Source: Minisyncoccota bacterium (lineage in GTDB: Bacteria; Patescibacteriota; Patescibacteriia; Patescibacteriales; UBA12465). From it: 32,832 bases of DNA. The stretch lies in NCBI GenBank assembly GCA_021734405.1, contig JAIPJA010000008.1, positions 1 through 32,832 on the forward strand, given 5' to 3'. Positions 31,927 through 32,832 of the stretch are shown in pieces. Below the pieces are notes generated by a model that did not search any database, was not told the DNA's origin, and was given only the letters and a program-made list of their open reading frames with translations. Numbering within the stretch: position 1 is the stretch's first letter; the number at the start of each line of letters is the position of its first letter. Both the position numbers and the translations under genes were made by a program.

Positions 31927-32553
31927 TTATATATTACTTGGATATTCTCCTTCAATAAGCTGTATTAACCTAAAATTAACATCGAACTGAACACTATCAC
32001 TTTGAACTTCATTTCCATAAGAGCTTTGATCTGCATTCCAATACACAGTCACTTCTCTTTCTTCATTTGGTTGAAGTACAATTGATTCTAAATTATACCA
32101 ATCTTGACCAATTTTAGTTTGATCAACAGTGGCCAAGGTTGATTCAACCATGTCAGTGCCATCCAAACTAACCTTTAAAGTTATTGCGTCTCCTAAATTT
32201 CCTTCTTTATCAGGAGCTTCACAATTTGGGTCAGCTACTTTTTCTTGGTCATTGCAACCATTTTCTTCATTAATAACATTTTGTAGTCTTACAAACAATC
32301 TTCCAGGTAATGATCCGGTGTTTTTAATAGTCCAGGTTTTAGTTCCACCAATATTACCAGTGGCCCCCATATTTTCAATAATAAAAGGTTCTAGTTTGTT
32401 GCCGTTAGCAGCAACATCTAAATCCAAAGTTCCTGAGATGAATCGGTTAGCGTTAGTTGTTCTGGTGGCGGTAAAGTAAGCATAGGTCCCAGCAATTGCC
32501 CCAATAACAACAATTGCTATAAGGATACTGCTATAAAAAACTTTCTTATTCAT
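31927..32553 (-). CDS. TasA/camelysin-like secreted protein (SipW-type signal peptide)
   Basis: A 208-aa protein. Its signal peptide (1-24) runs into AGTYAYFTATRTTNANRFISGTLDLDV, shortened here as AYFTATRT and GTLDLDV, the pattern of SipW-processed TasA/camelysin proteins. The mature domain is beta-rich with IKNTGSLPGRLFVRL, as in that family, and has two cysteines (GCND, NCEAP). TasA forms biofilm fibres in Bacillus; camelysin is a surface protease. A fibre or surface-coat role is inferred. The leader has four AGGAGG motifs, the nearest 14 nt before the ATG, unlike other genes here. Two SipW-type peptidases follow. Confidence 0.88.
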   Translation of the reverse strand: MNKKVFYSSILIAIVVIGAIAGTYAYFTATRTTNANRFISGTLDLDVAANGNKLEPFIIENMGATGNIGGTKTWTIKNTGSLPGRLFVRLQNVINEENGCNDQEKVADPNCEAPDKEGNLGDAITLKVSLDGTDMVESTLATVDQTKIGQDWYNLESIVLQPNEEREVTVYWNADQSSYGNEVQSDSVQFDVNFRLIQLIEGEYPSNI

Positions 32554-32565
32554 ATCTTTATGTTG

Positions 32566-32626
32566 TTCCTCCTTGTTAATTTCTAAAATTCCTCCTTATT
32601 TCTCCTCCTTTTATTATCTCCTCCTT
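32566..32626 (-). promoter_or_regulatory. Four AGGAGG (Shine-Dalgarno) motifs in the tasA-like leader
   Basis: On the minus strand AGGAGG occurs at 32625-32620, 32609-32604, 32596-32591 and 32573-32568, each inside a purine-rich AAGGAGGA context. The last lies 14 nt from the ATG, farther than the usual 5-9. They may act as ribosome standby or loading sites, or as a protein- or RNA-binding array. Confidence 0.8.
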
Positions 32627-32709
32627 TTTTGATATAAATTATTCAATTGTACACTGTTGCATAGTTAAAATAAATATTAAATAATTAAAAGAGTTCCGCA
32701 ATTTCCGTT

Positions 32710-32737
32710 TTGAATTGCAACTTTTATTCGCTAGAAT
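32710..32737 (+). promoter_or_regulatory. Probable promoter of the transposase gene
   Basis: TTGAAT (32710-32715), a 16-nt spacer and TAGAAT (32732-32737). The perfect hairpin TTTTATTC-GCTA-GAATAAAA (32722-32741) overlaps the -10. Bases 32691-32720 may hold the left inverted repeat of the element, which cannot be checked without its right end. Confidence 0.5.
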
Positions 32738-32745
32738 AAAAGCAT

Positions 32746-32832
32746 ATGAAAAAAGAAGAAAACAAACACAAAGTAAAGAGTAAAGGTCGAAAATATAAAC
32801 ATATAGATCAGTTTGAAAGAGATAGAATTGAA
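32746..32832 (+). CDS. IS30-family transposase, N-terminal fragment (runs off window)
   Basis: The last 29 codons of the window are open. After a Lys-rich start (MKKEENKHKVKSKG) comes RKYKHIDQFERDRIE, which matches the beginning of IS30-type transposases (YKHLTxxERxxIE) just before their helix-turn-helix. The catalytic DDE domain lies beyond the window. It is divergent from the tasA-like gene and about 190 nt from it. With 29 residues the family call is provisional. Confidence 0.6.
   Translation, partial: MKKEENKHKVKSKGRKYKHIDQFERDRIE

Noticed and set aside
371-32553. Recoded UGA (code 25 or code 4)
   Set aside because: Genes are full length under the standard code with no in-frame TGA, and Trp is read by TGG.
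32722-32741. Perfect 8-bp hairpin as a terminator for the tasA-like side
   Set aside because: It lies upstream of both divergent genes, has no T run and overlaps a -10 element.
1-32832. CRISPR array
   Set aside because: No regularly spaced direct repeats of 24-40 nt were found on either strand.

Overview
The window is A+T-rich bacterial chromosome, densely packed with short intergenic gaps, and reads best as a Patescibacteria (Candidate Phyla Radiation) genome. This is inferred from gene families common there: an Mbov_0395-type pilin-like protein, an Elp3 radical-SAM/GNAT enzyme, a SipW/TasA-like surface cluster, a lamin-tail-domain protein and a secreted bactofilin-like protein. The standard code fits. 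All readable stops are TAA or TAG and none is TGA. Most starts have no Shine-Dalgarno (SD) sequence, only an A/T-rich leader. Promoters of TTGACA-16/18-TATAAT type are easy to see.

Layout. (1) 1-700: tRNA-Gly(GCC) with its own promoter and terminator, then a small predicted secreted protein with a structured 3' region. (2) 721-6936, minus strand: one long transcription unit from a consensus promoter, nusA - MazG-like - hppA - tig - smpB - ssrA (tmRNA) - tRNA-Leu(TAA) - terminator. It couples transcription control, pyrophosphate energy, chaperoning and ribosome rescue. The smpB stop codon shares its last base with the first base of tmRNA. (3) 7038-10213, minus: an envelope cassette (YIDPGTG small protein, NoeA-like methyltransferase, membrane AlkP-superfamily enzyme), with a pilin-like gene behind it. 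(4) 10770-15255, plus: Wzx/MATE-type flippase, RluD-type pseudouridine synthase, lamin-tail-domain protein, and a membrane-anchored thioredoxin-fold protein. (5) 15388-17398, minus: a CsoR-family repressor with a CstR-like Cys31/Cys60 pair and a palindrome on its transcription start, followed by thioredoxin and glutamate dehydrogenase. (6) 17462-22065, minus: glyA - folD - recQ - Trm9-like methyltransferase, from a promoter that predicts a nearly leaderless glyA mRNA. (7) 22176-26986: Elp3, divergent bactofilin-like protein and phosphohexomutase, and a convergent PHP-domain protein.

(8) 27018-28788: an HD-domain gene split by a frameshift, a membrane protein, an Smr-domain protein and a cupin. 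(9) 28855-30298, plus: a strongly promoted unit of DUF5320-like peptide, DUF134 regulator and SLAC1/TehA-type channel. Its first gene is one of only two with a clear SD. (10) 30303-32625, minus: TasA/camelysin-like secreted protein, SipW-type signal peptidase, a secreted unknown and a second SipW-type peptidase. The TasA-like leader carries four AGGAGG motifs. (11) From 32746: the start of a probable IS30-family transposase, running off the window.

Wobble-uridine modification (Elp3 plus a Trm9-like enzyme), a likely thiol/persulfide regulon and the SD-marked TasA-like cluster are the most interesting themes. No CRISPR array, rRNA or replication origin was seen.
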